64,000 bases of DNA from Blautia luti (GTDB lineage Bacteria > Bacillota > Clostridia > Lachnospirales > Lachnospiraceae), in assembly GCF_013304735.1 (NCBI RefSeq), contig NZ_JAAITI010000003.1, forward strand, positions 1-64,000, in the 5' to 3' direction. The notes beneath the pieces are model-generated. The model did not search any database, was not told where the DNA came from, and saw nothing but the letters and a program-made list of their open reading frames with translations. Position numbers and translations under genes: made by a program. Each line of letters opens with the position of its first letter. The first letter of the stretch is position 1. Positions 8,234 through 17,623 of the stretch are shown here, piece by piece.

Positions 8234-8256
8234 CCTCGGGTCACATCGACCCGAAG
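8234..8256. repeat. Dyad copy C (CCTCGGGTC..GACCCGAAG)
   Basis: A 9-bp near-perfect inverted repeat with loop ACATC begins directly after the stop codon of the 67-aa gene. It is the best of the three related dyads. Confidence 0.5.
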
Positions 8257-8366
8257 TGGAGAAAGCTCAAAGGGCGGCACCTGCTGGGTGCCGTCTTTTG
8301 ACATTTCCCCACGGGACAAGTGGGAAAGGCAGGCATATACACGCACTTTCGCAAAGGAGGTTTTCA

Positions 8367-8543
8367 ATGACGCAAGCTGTCACTTATGAACGAGAAACAA
8401 AGTCTGTCGCATTTCAAGGGAAGATCATTGTGCTGGAAAGCCTCACGCCGGTACTTCCCCCGAAGGAGAAAGCACAGCGCAAAAAAGAAATTGAGCGTTG
8501 TCTTTATGAGGTGTTCCGCAAATATGGGGACAGATTTCCCTAA
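8367..8543 (+). CDS. TnpW-like transposon-encoded small protein
   Basis: This 58-aa protein starts 6 nt after a strong AAAGGAGG. Features include a basic/acidic N-terminal half and the end EIERCLYEVFRKYGDRF, typical of the TnpW family found beside serine recombinases of Tn4451-type elements. Its biochemical role is not known; it may assist the recombinase or its regulation. It lies 90 bp upstream of the recombinase gene, which has its own promoter. Confidence 0.75.
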   Translation: MTQAVTYERETKSVAFQGKIIVLESLTPVLPPKEKAQRKKEIERCLYEVFRKYGDRFP

Positions 8544-8555
8544 TTATTCGCAACA

Positions 8556-8584
8556 TTGTTGTCCGGGGCTGCTGATGGTATAAT
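8556..8584 (+). promoter_or_regulatory. Sigma-A-type promoter of the serine recombinase
   Basis: TTGTTG (8556-8561) and TATAAT (8579-8584) are separated by 17 bp, placed about 45 bp upstream of the recombinase start. Confidence 0.7.
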
Positions 8585-8632
8585 ATAGTTGTAAGGTTGG
8601 TAGCTCCATTCCAACAAGGAAAGGAGCCCAAT

Positions 8633-10141
8633 ATGGAATTTATCAGAGAAGATTGTATTTACGCAAGACAGTCAGTAGACCGCAAGGACAGCATCAGCAT
8701 TGAAAGTCAGATCGACTTTTGCAAGTATGAATTGAAAGGTGGTAGCTGCCGGGTATTCAAGGACAAAGGCTATTCCGGTAAAAATACGGACAGGCCGGAG
8801 TTTCAAAAGCTGTTGGGCGAGATCCGCAAGGGAAAGGTCAGGCGGGTCATCGTGTATAAACTGGACCGTATAAGCCGCTCTATTCTGGACTTTGCAACGA
8901 TGATGGAGCTGTTTCAAGAGTATGATGTGGAGTTTGTATCATCCACAGAAAAGTTTGATACTTCGACCCCGATGGGCCGGGCCATGCTGAATATCTGCAT
9001 TGTATTCGCCCAGCTTGAACGGGAGACAATTCAGAAGCGTGTCACAGACGCCTACTATTCCCGGTGTCTGAAAGGTTTCCACATGAGCGGACAGGCACCA
9101 TACGGTTATCAGTTAGAGCCTACTGTGGTAGAGGGTATCCGCACAAAGAAAATGGTTGCCGACCCCGTAGCTGCCGACCATGTTCGGCTGATGTTTGAAA
9201 TGTACGCTGAACCGGAAACCTCCTTCGGAGATATTACCCGATACTTCGAGGAACATGACATAAAAATTTATGGCAAATCCATGTTCCGTACATTTCTTTC
9301 CCAGCTTTTAAGAAACCCCGTTTACGCACAGGCCGATTTGGAGCTGTACGAATTTTTCAAAAGCCAGGGCGCAGCGATTATCAATGACGCTTCTGACTTT
9401 GCCGGAACAAACGGCTGCTATCTTTATCAGGGACGGGATGTGAAGGAGGACAAGGACAGGTGCTTAAAAGACCAGATACTTGTTATCGCTCCCCACGAAG
9501 CACTCATTTCCTCTGACACATGGCTGAAATGCCGGAAAAAGCTCATGGCAAATACCACCTTCCAGCAGGGGCGGAAACCGAAAAATACTTGGTTGGCCGG
9601 AAAAATCAAATGCGGGCATTGTGGGTATGCGCTGAAAGCCACCCATGTACCAAACAGTACAGGCTATTTCCGCTGCACCAAACGGACGGAAAACAAAGGT
9701 TGTCCGGGCTGCGGGAAAATCCGCAAAGAAGAATTTGAGCAATTCATTTTCTCGGCCATGCAGGAGAAGTTCAAAGACTTTCAGATACTCCACGGCAGGG
9801 AGGAAAAAGTCAATCCGAAGCTGACCGCCTATCAAGTGGAGCTGGCACAGGTGGAGGCAGAAATTGAAAAGCTGCTGGATACGCTGACCGGAGCCAATGC
9901 GACCTTGCTTGCCTACGCCAACAAAAAAATTGAAGAACTGGACACCCGACGCCAGACCATTTCAAAGGCAATCGCCGAATTGAGCGTTGAAACCATATCT
10001 CCCCAGCAGATAAAGAAGTTATCCTATTATCTCGACAACTGGGACAGTATAGATTTTGACGACAAAAGAAAAGCCGCCGATGGTTTGATCTCTACGATCA
10101 AGGCCACCAGCGACCGTGTTCAGATAGAGTGGAAAATCTGA
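8633..10141 (+). CDS. Large serine recombinase (integrase) of the element
   Basis: This 502-aa protein starts at the ATG at 8633, after AAAGGAG; the upstream in-frame codon at 8597 lacks a site. The catalytic resolvase domain (about 1-150) has YARQSVDRKDSISIESQ with the nucleophilic Ser and the conserved VYKLDRISRS and RETIQKRV. Then come a recombinase domain (about 165-290), a zinc ribbon with CGHCG and CPGCG cysteines (about 335-375), and a coiled-coil-like C-terminus. It would catalyse integration and excision. It lies at the very edge of the element, and the adjacent host gene is broken. Confidence 0.95.
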   Translation: MEFIREDCIYARQSVDRKDSISIESQIDFCKYELKGGSCRVFKDKGYSGKNTDRPEFQKLLGEIRKGKVRRVIVYKLDRISRSILDFATMMELFQEYDVEFVSSTEKFDTSTPMGRAMLNICIVFAQLERETIQKRVTDAYYSRCLKGFHMSGQAPYGYQLEPTVVEGIRTKKMVADPVAADHVRLMFEMYAEPETSFGDITRYFEEHDIKIYGKSMFRTFLSQLLRNPVYAQADLELYEFFKSQGAAIINDASDFAGTNGCYLYQGRDVKEDKDRCLKDQILVIAPHEALISSDTWLKCRKKLMANTTFQQGRKPKNTWLAGKIKCGHCGYALKATHVPNSTGYFRCTKRTENKGCPGCGKIRKEEFEQFIFSAMQEKFKDFQILHGREEKVNPKLTAYQVELAQVEAEIEKLLDTLTGANATLLAYANKKIEELDTRRQTISKAIAELSVETISPQQIKKLSYYLDNWDSIDFDDKRKAADGLISTIKATSDRVQIEWKI

Positions 10142-10212
10142 CATTTCCGCTCTATCGCCCCTCATTTCTATTTTATCTTGTTTGTACCCCTTGTACACCG
10201 ATGTTTTCGTGT
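10142..10212. other. Right junction of the integrative element
   Basis: Left of this segment is element sequence. Right of it, on the minus strand, is transporter coding sequence ending at DIYEDTKT(S), where relatives continue into a long membrane domain. The crossover is therefore within these bases, most likely about 10190-10210. The exact core needs the other junction. Confidence 0.6.
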
Positions 10213-11845
10213 CTTCATAAATATCAAAAACCTTGTCATTGGCAACCACTGACAACAGCAGTGCGATCAAAATCGGCTGCAAAAACAGAATCGCCAGTCT
10301 CGGAAGATCATTTTTCAGAAGTTCCATATAACGAAGGGTAAGGATCGGAAGCTGCCGGATCTGTACGGATTTTTTCTTTTTCCGTATCTCGTCGCCGCCT
10401 TTTTCCTGGATGTATTCTTCGTTCTGGGATGCCTGTCTGTATTTCTGCGCCCATGCCACAGGCTCCTCTGTGATCATATTGTAGATGTCTACCAGATTCT
10501 GCGTATTGAAGAAACGTTTGGCTTCTTCCGTAGTTCCGCAGAAGCAGAGCCTTCCGCCCTGTCCCATAAAAATAACCTTGTCGCAGAGTTCCAGGCTCTG
10601 TGTGGTGTGGGTAACCATGACGATTGTTTTTCCCTGTGTTTTGGAAAGGCGGCTTAAGGTAATCATCAGTTTCTGTTCTGTTCCCGGATCCAGGCCGGAT
10701 GTAGGCTCGTCCAGGAAAAATACACTCGGATCAGCAAGCAGTTCCACGGCTATGCTGGCACGTTTTTTCTGTCCGCCGGAAAGCTTCCGGATCAGGGTGT
10801 TCTGATGCTGGATGAGTTCCACCATTCCCAGTACCTGATCGATTCTTTTGTTTTTTTCTGCTTTTGAGGTGTCGGAGGGCATTTTCAGGTCAGCGGTATA
10901 AGACAACATCCTACGCAGCGTCAGGTTTTCAAAAATAATGTCCTCCTGGGGAACGTAGCCGATAATGCTCTTCCACTCATTGAAATGGGGTTTGAGCTCC
11001 ACTCCATTATATTTGATATTTCCTGCAAATTTTTTGTCAAAACCACTGATTGCGTTCATCAGTGTTGTTTTTCCTGCACCGGAACCTCCGATAATTGCCA
11101 CAAAATCATTGCTTCCGATGTGGCAGCTTACCTGATCCAGTATTTTTTTGTTATTTTTTCCAACGTATTTGTTTACATCGGTGACATCAATATGGGTACC
11201 CTGTCTGGATGTCTTGTAGAATACATTTCCATCGGTGTACAGCAATGTACTGTTCAAGATGGTAATAACGTCTTTCTCATGGAGTACTGCTTTTCCGTTT
11301 ACAACTTTTCCGTTGAGAAAAATTCCGTTGGAACTGTTATCCACAAGTACTGCCCTTTTTCCCTCTTTTATAATACAGGCATGTTTTCTTGATATGCAAG
11401 GATGGTTTAAGATGATGTCATTTCCGTCCCCACGTCCAATGGAAAGCCTGCCGGAAAGCAGAGGTGCTTTTCGCCATACGCCCTTTTCTGATACGTTTGT
11501 ATACAGAATTACGATAGATTTGTCCGGCGTGCTCTGTCTGGACTGGACTCTTAAGATACTTCCGCTTTTCAGCTCATGGTATGTTGTATTTCCATGAAGA
11601 TACTTCTGATATCCGTCTGTTTCCACAATGGTTCCATTGGTACTGTTCAGATCTGCAAACAGCACCCTGGGGCCCATAAATTTCAGTTTTCCATGTACAT
11701 GAGAAATAATATTCGAACGAATGACGATATCACACTGTACGGGATCTGATCCCAGTATCAGACGGTCTTTTCCAAAAGATTCCAGAGGAACTTCCTGAAT
11801 TTTTCCAAAATTATCAATGATAATGAGATATTTTTTCTGTTCCAC
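10205..11845 (-). pseudogene. FHA-FHA-ABC transporter (ABCG-like), 3' end removed by the integrative element
   Basis: The gene begins at a GTG (11845) after AAGGAGA, 20 bp downstream of the FHA membrane protein. The order is two FHA domains (about residues 20-100 and 120-205; LNSTNGT and SSNGIFLNG motifs), then an ABC ATPase (about 225-450) with Walker A GGSGAGKTT, signature LSGGQKKRASIA and Walker B FFLDEPTSGLD, then the first helix of an ABC2 membrane domain (ILFLQPILIALLLSVV). After DIYEDTKTS the sequence becomes unrelated because the element is inserted there, so most of the membrane domain is missing. The truncated product is unlikely to transport; it could still bind phosphothreonine proteins. 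Confidence 0.85.
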
Positions 11846-11864
11846 ACTTTTCTCCTTCTGTATC

Positions 11865-12827
11865 TCAGAGAAGCTGCAGAAGATTATCCCGGTCTCCCAC
11901 GGCAATCCAGCTTCCTCTTTCCACGGTGCACATCACACCTTTCTGAAGAGGAACTGCTTCTCCATCTACATCATTATTTCTGAAAATACAGGTTGCCGTA
12001 CTGGAAATGTCAACAATCCCGTAGTCATTACTTTCACTATTAAACCGGATCATACAGTGCACGTTATCCACTCCCGGTTCCGTCATAATCAGCGCACATC
12101 TGCGTACATCTCTTCCTACCAGGATTTCGGATTCTCCCATTTCGATCTCCATGTTCTTCATGTTTCCAAACATACATCGAAGAACCGGTTTCTGTTCTTC
12201 CTCATCCACGGTATCCTCCTCTTTCTGCTCCCGTAGCATCCGCACAACAGAAACAACAACAATTCCCGCAAACAGGGCCACGCAGATCCAGAACCCGGCA
12301 CAGAAGGACTCTGCCACTGCCGTCCTGACTGTCTTTTCTATGTCCACATCCAGCACCTGTTTCAGAAGTCCGGAAACCTTGTATTCCGCTGTTACTGCTG
12401 CTATGCTGTGTGGAATAATCAGCAGGTAGTCCACAAACAGGCTTACAATTCCCAGAAGCGCAGATACTGCTGATACAACTTCCGAGGATGTTTTGTCAGA
12501 AAATCCAAAAACTGCCGAAATGACCGCAAAAACATAAGGGAGAAACAGAAATACTGCAAGTTTCCAGAATACTCCACCCCTGTCGATTCCCAGTTCTCCA
12601 AGAATATCCTGTGCACTGGATGTATGGGAGATCAGTTCACTTGGGGAAATTTTCAGATACTCTTCTGATATTCCCGCAAACTCCAGTATTTTGTCCAGAA
12701 TCGGGATTTTTCCTGCCAGATTGATGTTTACATAATCAAAAAAAGCTGTAGCAATAATACATACACTTAAAACAGCGATTATTATACCCCAGCTTTTTTT
12801 CTGAATCTTTTGATTGTTCTCTTTCAT
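11865..12827 (-). CDS. Membrane protein with C-terminal FHA domain
   Basis: This 320-aa protein has a short cytoplasmic N-terminus, a membrane helix (about 13-33), a possibly external segment, then three to four helices (about 88-205). A charged linker (REQKEEDTVDEEEQ) and a cytoplasmic FHA domain (about 225-320) with VGRDVRR and NVHCMIRF follow. FHA domains bind phosphothreonine peptides, so it probably responds to a Ser/Thr kinase, though none is in the window. It is co-transcribed with the FHA-ABC gene. The function of the membrane part is unknown. Confidence 0.8.
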   Translation of the reverse strand: MKENNQKIQKKSWGIIIAVLSVCIIATAFFDYVNINLAGKIPILDKILEFAGISEEYLKISPSELISHTSSAQDILGELGIDRGGVFWKLAVFLFLPYVFAVISAVFGFSDKTSSEVVSAVSALLGIVSLFVDYLLIIPHSIAAVTAEYKVSGLLKQVLDVDIEKTVRTAVAESFCAGFWICVALFAGIVVVSVVRMLREQKEEDTVDEEEQKPVLRCMFGNMKNMEIEMGESEILVGRDVRRCALIMTEPGVDNVHCMIRFNSESNDYGIVDISSTATCIFRNNDVDGEAVPLQKGVMCTVERGSWIAVGDRDNLLQLL

Positions 12828-12971
12828 ACTTCCCGCGTCCTTACTTATATACAGATATTATGTAAAGATTATATCATCTGCATATCATAAAATCCAGACT
12901 TTTAAAGGCTACAATTCCCTGCCGTTTCTGCCGGAAAGTATGTCAATAATGCTTTTTCTATGATGTTTCTG

Positions 12972-13835
12972 TCAAAAATTCCCGATCTGTGACGTATATT
13001 CGTCAATGCGTTCCAGAAGCTCCTGATTGGAGTAATTTGTCTCCCTGCAGATATATGCACAGAGCATTTCTGCGGCAAACATTCCTGCCACATAGGAATT
13101 ATAAAATTCACTGCTGTCGCCCCTGGCAGTCAGAACCACGTCTGCGAACTTGGCTGCTTCACAGGTAGGTTTGTCTGTCAGAAGGATGATGGAAGCTCCC
13201 TGCTTATGTACCATTTCTGCAGTGAGATACATCAGCCTGGAATATCTGGAATAGGTAATAAAAACAGCTGCGTCTCCCTTCTTAAGATCACTGGCAAAAT
13301 CAAACATATTCTGACCGTGGCTTCCGTAATTGTACACATGGGGAAGGGTCTGTCTTAGGATGGTATTCAGAAATTCTCCCACACAGGTAGATCCTCTTGA
13401 GGAAAAAATATATTTCACATCACTGTTGATAAGAATACTGCTGGCCTTACGGTACTGCTCTTCCGTGTTGCTGGCGATGGTACTCTGAATATTGCTGAGA
13501 GTGTAGGCACATACGGTATCCTGTACCGTTGCCTTGTGCTCTTTTTTCTTAATTGCTTCAATACGCTCTGCAGGGATGAGAATTCCGGTATCCACGTCTC
13601 TGGACTGTTCTGCATAAGTTTCCCGCAGAAAGCTCTGAAAATCCGGATATCCGGTAAATCCCAGAGTTTTGGTAAGCCGGATCACGGAGGAATAGCTCAC
13701 GTTCAGCTCTCCGGCCAGCTCTGTTGATGTCATAAAACAGCATTTCTGCAGATTCTCGAGAACATAATCTGCAACTTCTTTTTCCTTTGGTGTCAGCTGT
13801 GCTGAAATAATCAGATTCTGTAACTGATTTTCCAT
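12972..13835 (-). CDS. MurR/RpiR-family transcriptional regulator
   Basis: This 287-aa protein has an N-terminal HTH_6 domain (about 1-77; ELAGELNVSYSSVIRLTKTL) and a SIS sugar-phosphate-binding domain (about 125-255; FSSRGSTCVGEF, VFITYSRYSRL, IILLTDKPTC). It reads divergently from gdhA with about 225 bp between. Proteins of this family sense a phosphosugar and control nearby metabolic genes. Its target is not evident; gdhA is the closest divergent gene. Confidence 0.92.
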   Translation of the reverse strand: MENQLQNLIISAQLTPKEKEVADYVLENLQKCCFMTSTELAGELNVSYSSVIRLTKTLGFTGYPDFQSFLRETYAEQSRDVDTGILIPAERIEAIKKKEHKATVQDTVCAYTLSNIQSTIASNTEEQYRKASSILINSDVKYIFSSRGSTCVGEFLNTILRQTLPHVYNYGSHGQNMFDFASDLKKGDAAVFITYSRYSRLMYLTAEMVHKQGASIILLTDKPTCEAAKFADVVLTARGDSSEFYNSYVAGMFAAEMLCAYICRETNYSNQELLERIDEYTSQIGNF

Positions 13836-13959
13836 GAAAGATCCTCCCCGTCATCGTTATCGCTGGTAAAGCGTTTGGTTTTTTTATTTTATCACAGGCT
13901 TATGGAAAAGCGCCAAAAAGATATAAATATTTTTATATATATTTTCATGAATAAAATTA

Positions 13960-13988
13960 TTTACTTTTCAGATACAGCGTGCTATACT
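13960..13988 (+). promoter_or_regulatory. Promoter of gdhA
   Basis: TTTACT (13960-13965) and TATACT (13983-13988) have 17-bp spacing, 73 bp upstream of the gdhA start. Confidence 0.6.
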
Positions 13989-14060
13989 CAGCTCATCAGA
14001 TGAATAATATTATTCTTAAACGAAAGAGAAAAAATATTTATTTTCAAAGGAGTGGTAACA

Positions 14061-15329
14061 ATGGCAGATAAAAAGTATAATCCTTACGACAATATGCTCT
14101 CTGTCCTGAAGCAGTCTGCAGAGGCTCTTGGTCTCAGCTACGAAGATTACGCAACACTTTGCTACCCGGAACGTGAACTTAAGGTTTCTATCCCGATCCG
14201 TATGGACGACGGTTCCATTAAGGTATTTGAAGGATACCGCGTTCAGCATTCCAGCGCACGTGGACCGTGCAAGGGTGGCATCCGTTACCATCAGAATTCC
14301 GACATGGACGAAGTAAAAGCTCTTGCAGCATGGATGTCCTTTAAATGTGCCGTTGTAAATATTCCTTACGGCGGTGCCAAAGGCGGTATCAAAGTTGATC
14401 CGTCCAAGCTTTCCAGAGCGGAGCTGATCCGTCTTACCCGTCGTTACACCACACGTATCCTTCCGATTATCGGACCGGATAAAGATATCCCAGCTCCGGA
14501 TGTTAATACAAATGGTGAGGTTATGGCATGGATCATGGATACTTACAGCATGTTCACCGGCCATACTGTTCCAGGTGTTGTTACCGGAAAACCGATCGAG
14601 ATCGGCGGCTCCGTAGGCCGTGTGGAAGCTACCGGACGTGGCGTTACCATCATCGCTTACCAGTGCATGGAAAAGAACAATATTGACCCTGCAAAAGCAT
14701 CCATCGCTGTTCAGGGTATGGGAAATGTTGGCGGAACTGCCGCTGAGATTTTCTATAAGAATGGCCAGAAAGTTGTTGCTGTCAGTGATTATACCGGCGG
14801 TCTTTACTGCGAGGACGGACTTGATATTCCGGCAATCCGCAAATTTATTTCCGAAGGAAATACCCTCGATAAATACGAAGCAGAAGGTGTTTCCCACGTT
14901 ACCAACGACGGCCTGATCACATGTAAATGCGACGTTCTGATCCCGGCTGCCCTGGAGAACCAAATCACAGAAGACAACGCAGGACGCATCCAGGCCAAAC
15001 TCATTATCGAGGCAGCCAATGGACCGACTTCTGTTGAGGCAGATGAGATCCTGAACTCCAGAGGAATTATCGTATGCCCGGATATCCTTTCCAACGCAGG
15101 TGGTGTTGTTGTTTCCTACTTCGAGTGGGTACAGAACATCCAGAACCTTACCTGGGATCTTGATGAAGTCAACAAGATGCTTCAGAAGATCATGCTTACC
15201 GCATTTAACGAAGTTTATGCCCTCAGCCAGGAGAAAAACGTAACACTCCGTATGGCAGCATACATGGTTGCTATCAAGAGAATTACCACCGCAGGCAAAC
15301 TCCGCGGCGGCCCGATCTCCATGGGCTGA
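14061..15329 (+). CDS. gdhA: Glutamate dehydrogenase (Glu/Leu/Phe/Val family)
   Basis: This 422-aa enzyme interconverts glutamate and 2-oxoglutarate plus ammonia. The start at 14061 follows AAAGGAG by 8 nt. The dimerisation/substrate domain (about 1-180) has PYGGAKGGI with the conserved lysines, GPDKDIPAPDVNT, and the catalytic surround. The Rossmann domain (about 185-420) has VQGMGNVGG. The short, hexameric clostridial form is normally NAD-linked and highly expressed. A strong terminator follows. It is transcribed alone. Confidence 0.96.
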   Translation: MADKKYNPYDNMLSVLKQSAEALGLSYEDYATLCYPERELKVSIPIRMDDGSIKVFEGYRVQHSSARGPCKGGIRYHQNSDMDEVKALAAWMSFKCAVVNIPYGGAKGGIKVDPSKLSRAELIRLTRRYTTRILPIIGPDKDIPAPDVNTNGEVMAWIMDTYSMFTGHTVPGVVTGKPIEIGGSVGRVEATGRGVTIIAYQCMEKNNIDPAKASIAVQGMGNVGGTAAEIFYKNGQKVVAVSDYTGGLYCEDGLDIPAIRKFISEGNTLDKYEAEGVSHVTNDGLITCKCDVLIPAALENQITEDNAGRIQAKLIIEAANGPTSVEADEILNSRGIIVCPDILSNAGGVVVSYFEWVQNIQNLTWDLDEVNKMLQKIMLTAFNEVYALSQEKNVTLRMAAYMVAIKRITTAGKLRGGPISMG

Positions 15330-15385
15330 TAACCAGACTGTAAACCCAGACAGCCAAAGAATCCTTATCTTACACAAATATACAA

Positions 15386-15432
15386 AAAATCTCCGGCAGG
15401 ATACCAGGAACCGTATCTGCCGGAGATTTTTG
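15386..15432. terminator. Bidirectional terminator between gdhA and the converging gene
   Basis: AAAAATCTCCGGCAG and CTGCCGGAGATTTTT form a near-perfect 15-bp stem. A and T runs on both sides let it stop transcription from either strand. Confidence 0.85.
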
Positions 15433-15438
15433 TTGTTT

Positions 15439-16035
15439 CTACTCTTTCATAAACTCCCGTATAATTTCCCTCATGATCTCTTCTTCCTCAGGAGAAAGCA
15501 TCTTGCTGAAGTGACTTCCTGTTGCGGCTGTCTGGCGGATACTTCTGGTGATCTTATCCACAATCTCTTCCTGCAAAACGGGATCTGCTTTCTGGGGAAC
15601 CGGAACTTCTTCCACCCAGGTCCGGACCTGTTCCACGTAGTCTGCAAGAGAAGCCATCACCAGTTCTTCTTTGTACGAAAAATCCAGTCCCTGACGGAGA
15701 AGCAGCAACGCCACAGGCACTGCCGCACCTATATAAAGATACAGCATAGGCAGGCCTTCTCTGTGTCCCAGTCTGCTGTTGAGAAAAACAGACAGTGCCA
15801 GAAGAAAGGTACAAAACAGGGACGGATACCATACAAAACGGTTCATTCTGTGCCAGAGCCTGTCCCTTGACTTCCACAGGTTCAGCCATTTCTCTTTCAG
15901 ATTCTGTAATCGCTGTGTATTTCGAATCATTCTTCGGTAGGTAAGGTTCGTTGCCAGCATCCCCAAGCCGCCGATACATCCCATAGATGTCATGACGTAA
16001 AGGGGGATGTTCAGCTTCATGATCGTCTCCAGCAT
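15439..16035 (-). CDS. Uncharacterised membrane protein
   Basis: This 198-aa protein has a hydrophobic N-terminal helix (about 8-30), a basic segment, and two further helices (about 68-85 and 98-112). A hydrophilic acidic C-terminal half ends in EEEEIMREIIREFMKE. No known domain was recognised. It converges with gdhA and is separate from the cell-wall cluster. It could also start at the internal Met at residue 6. Confidence 0.7.
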   Translation of the reverse strand: MLETIMKLNIPLYVMTSMGCIGGLGMLATNLTYRRMIRNTQRLQNLKEKWLNLWKSRDRLWHRMNRFVWYPSLFCTFLLALSVFLNSRLGHREGLPMLYLYIGAAVPVALLLLRQGLDFSYKEELVMASLADYVEQVRTWVEEVPVPQKADPVLQEEIVDKITRSIRQTAATGSHFSKMLSPEEEEIMREIIREFMKE

Positions 16036-16163
16036 AAGCTCCTCCCTTTCCCTACGGTTTCACACAGTTTCCTGTGCAAACTCCTTTAGAAACAGTATAC
16101 CTCTGAAAGAAAGGTCTGGAAAGAATTTTCGTTCGTCAAATGATTGCCCTGTTTTCGGTCTTT

Positions 16164-17552
16164 TTACATTTCCTGCAGTGCTTTGACTACATTTTCAAAT
16201 TTCATGAAGTGGGAAGCTTTTACAAGGATGGTGTCTCCCTGTTTCACATAGGTGCTCAGGTTCTTAAGAAGGCTTTCCAGATTGTTTTCCTGAATAACAG
16301 TTAAGTCCGGATTGGTCTCAGATGCTTTTTTTGCAATGTGTGCCGCAAGCGGTCCCACACAGATGCAGGCATCAATCTTACAATGGCCTGCATGAACACC
16401 TACGCCCTCATGAAGTGCAACTTCGTCTGTTCCAAGTTCGCCCATATCTCCAAGGATGGCAACTCTTCTTCCAAGTCCGTCCTGAAGAACATCCAGAGAA
16501 GCTTTCATGGACATAGGATTTGCATTGTAGCAGTCATCTACGATCATGAACTTGTCAGTCTCGATCATATTGAATCTTCCACTGACCGGTTCCAGACTTT
16601 CGATACCGTTTTTGATCTGCTCTGCATTCAGTCCGTAAAGTCTTCCGATAGCTGCTGCCGCCAGTGCATTGGATACCATATGGCGTCCAGGCATTGGAAT
16701 CTCCACGTGGAATTTCTGGAACTCTCCGTTCTCTGCCATTTTTCCCTTGAGACAGATATCGCAACTCATTCCTTTCAGTCCGCGGCTCTCCACATTTTCG
16801 CAGGTAACGGAAGCATTTTCTCCGTTTCCGAAAAATACCGGCTGGATGCCGTTGTATTCTTTTACAGTAGAGAGTTTGTCGTCATCGCCGTTGAGTACGA
16901 TGTTTTTCTTCACATATTTAAAGATCTCTGTTTTTGCCTTCAGGACACCGTCTCTGTCCCCAAGATTTTCCAGGTGGCAGGTTCCGATGTTTGTGATCAC
17001 GCAGGTGTCCGGTTTCGCGATTTTTGCAAGGCGGGTCATCTCACCGAAATCACTGATTCCCATTTCCAGAACTGCAATCTCGTCCTCATCACGGAGGCGG
17101 AATACAGTCAGCGGAAGTCCCAGCTCATTATTGAAATTTCCCTGGGTTTTCAGTGTGCGGTATTTCTCTTTCAGGACAGAAGCGATCACCTCTTTTGTGC
17201 TGGTTTTTCCAACACTTCCTGTAATTCCCACAACCGGAATCTCCAGCTGCTCCAGATAAAACTCCGCAATGTCTTTTACTGCCTGAAGAGAAGATTCTAC
17301 CTGAATGTACGGATAATCCGCACCTTCAAGGACTCTCTCGGATAAAGTTGCAAGTGCGCCTGCTTCCATCACCTGGGGGATAAAGCGGTGAGCATCCACA
17401 CGCTCTCCAACTACCGGAACAAAAAGACCGCCTTTTTCCACTTTACGGCTGTCTGTTGTGATGGCAGTTACTTCTTCCTGAAGTTTTTCCTGAGGTCCGT
17501 GATAAATGCCGTTACAGACTTTTGTGATATTTTCCAATGTAAGATTTTTCAT
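16164..17552 (-). CDS. murF: UDP-N-acetylmuramoyl-tripeptide--D-alanyl-D-alanine ligase
   Basis: This 462-aa Mur ligase adds D-Ala-D-Ala to the UDP-MurNAc-tripeptide in the cytoplasm. Domains: an N-terminal UDP-binding domain (about 1-105), a central ATPase with GITGSVGKTSTKE and VLEMGISDFGEM, and a C-terminal domain with VDDCYNANPMSMKASL. AAAGGA precedes the start. It follows ddl, which makes its dipeptide substrate, so the two steps are encoded side by side. Confidence 0.95.
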   Translation of the reverse strand: MKNLTLENITKVCNGIYHGPQEKLQEEVTAITTDSRKVEKGGLFVPVVGERVDAHRFIPQVMEAGALATLSERVLEGADYPYIQVESSLQAVKDIAEFYLEQLEIPVVGITGSVGKTSTKEVIASVLKEKYRTLKTQGNFNNELGLPLTVFRLRDEDEIAVLEMGISDFGEMTRLAKIAKPDTCVITNIGTCHLENLGDRDGVLKAKTEIFKYVKKNIVLNGDDDKLSTVKEYNGIQPVFFGNGENASVTCENVESRGLKGMSCDICLKGKMAENGEFQKFHVEIPMPGRHMVSNALAAAAIGRLYGLNAEQIKNGIESLEPVSGRFNMIETDKFMIVDDCYNANPMSMKASLDVLQDGLGRRVAILGDMGELGTDEVALHEGVGVHAGHCKIDACICVGPLAAHIAKKASETNPDLTVIQENNLESLLKNLSTYVKQGDTILVKASHFMKFENVVKALQEM

Positions 17553-17576
17553 GATAAAATCCTTTCTTTTGCCACA

Positions 17577-17612
17577 AACTCCTCCTGTTGTTCTGTCAAC
17601 GGGAGGAGTTAT
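17577..17612 (-). other. Hairpin between ddl and murF
   Basis: A 9-bp stem AACTCCTCC / GGAGGAGTT with a 16-nt loop lies between the two genes. It has no T-run and may modulate the expression or stability of the murF message. Confidence 0.5.
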
Positions 17613-17623
17613 GGTCAGATATT

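Larger units (their letters stand above)
1..10205. mobile_element. Right-hand part of an integrative (Tn4451/Tn1549-like) element, partial
   Basis: This stretch groups an XRE regulator, resistance-type cargo (two-component system, ABC exporter), a sigma-like HTH protein, a TnpW-like protein and a large serine recombinase read outward at the edge. That order is typical of the recombinase end of clostridial integrative elements. The right boundary is inferred: the recombinase stops at 10141, and coding sequence of an interrupted FHA-ABC transporter gene starts at about 10195-10212 on the other strand. The left end and any conjugation genes lie outside the window, so it is unknown whether the element is conjugative or only mobilisable. 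The attachment core cannot be fixed without the other junction. Confidence 0.75.

Noticed and set aside
14016-15377. Long open frame antisense to gdhA
   Set aside because: It mirrors the codon pattern of a strongly supported gene, has no ribosome site and gives a cysteine-rich product without domain features.
16338-17345. 335-codon frame antisense to murF
   Set aside because: It is a shadow of murF; composition is unlike a real protein and there is no start signal.
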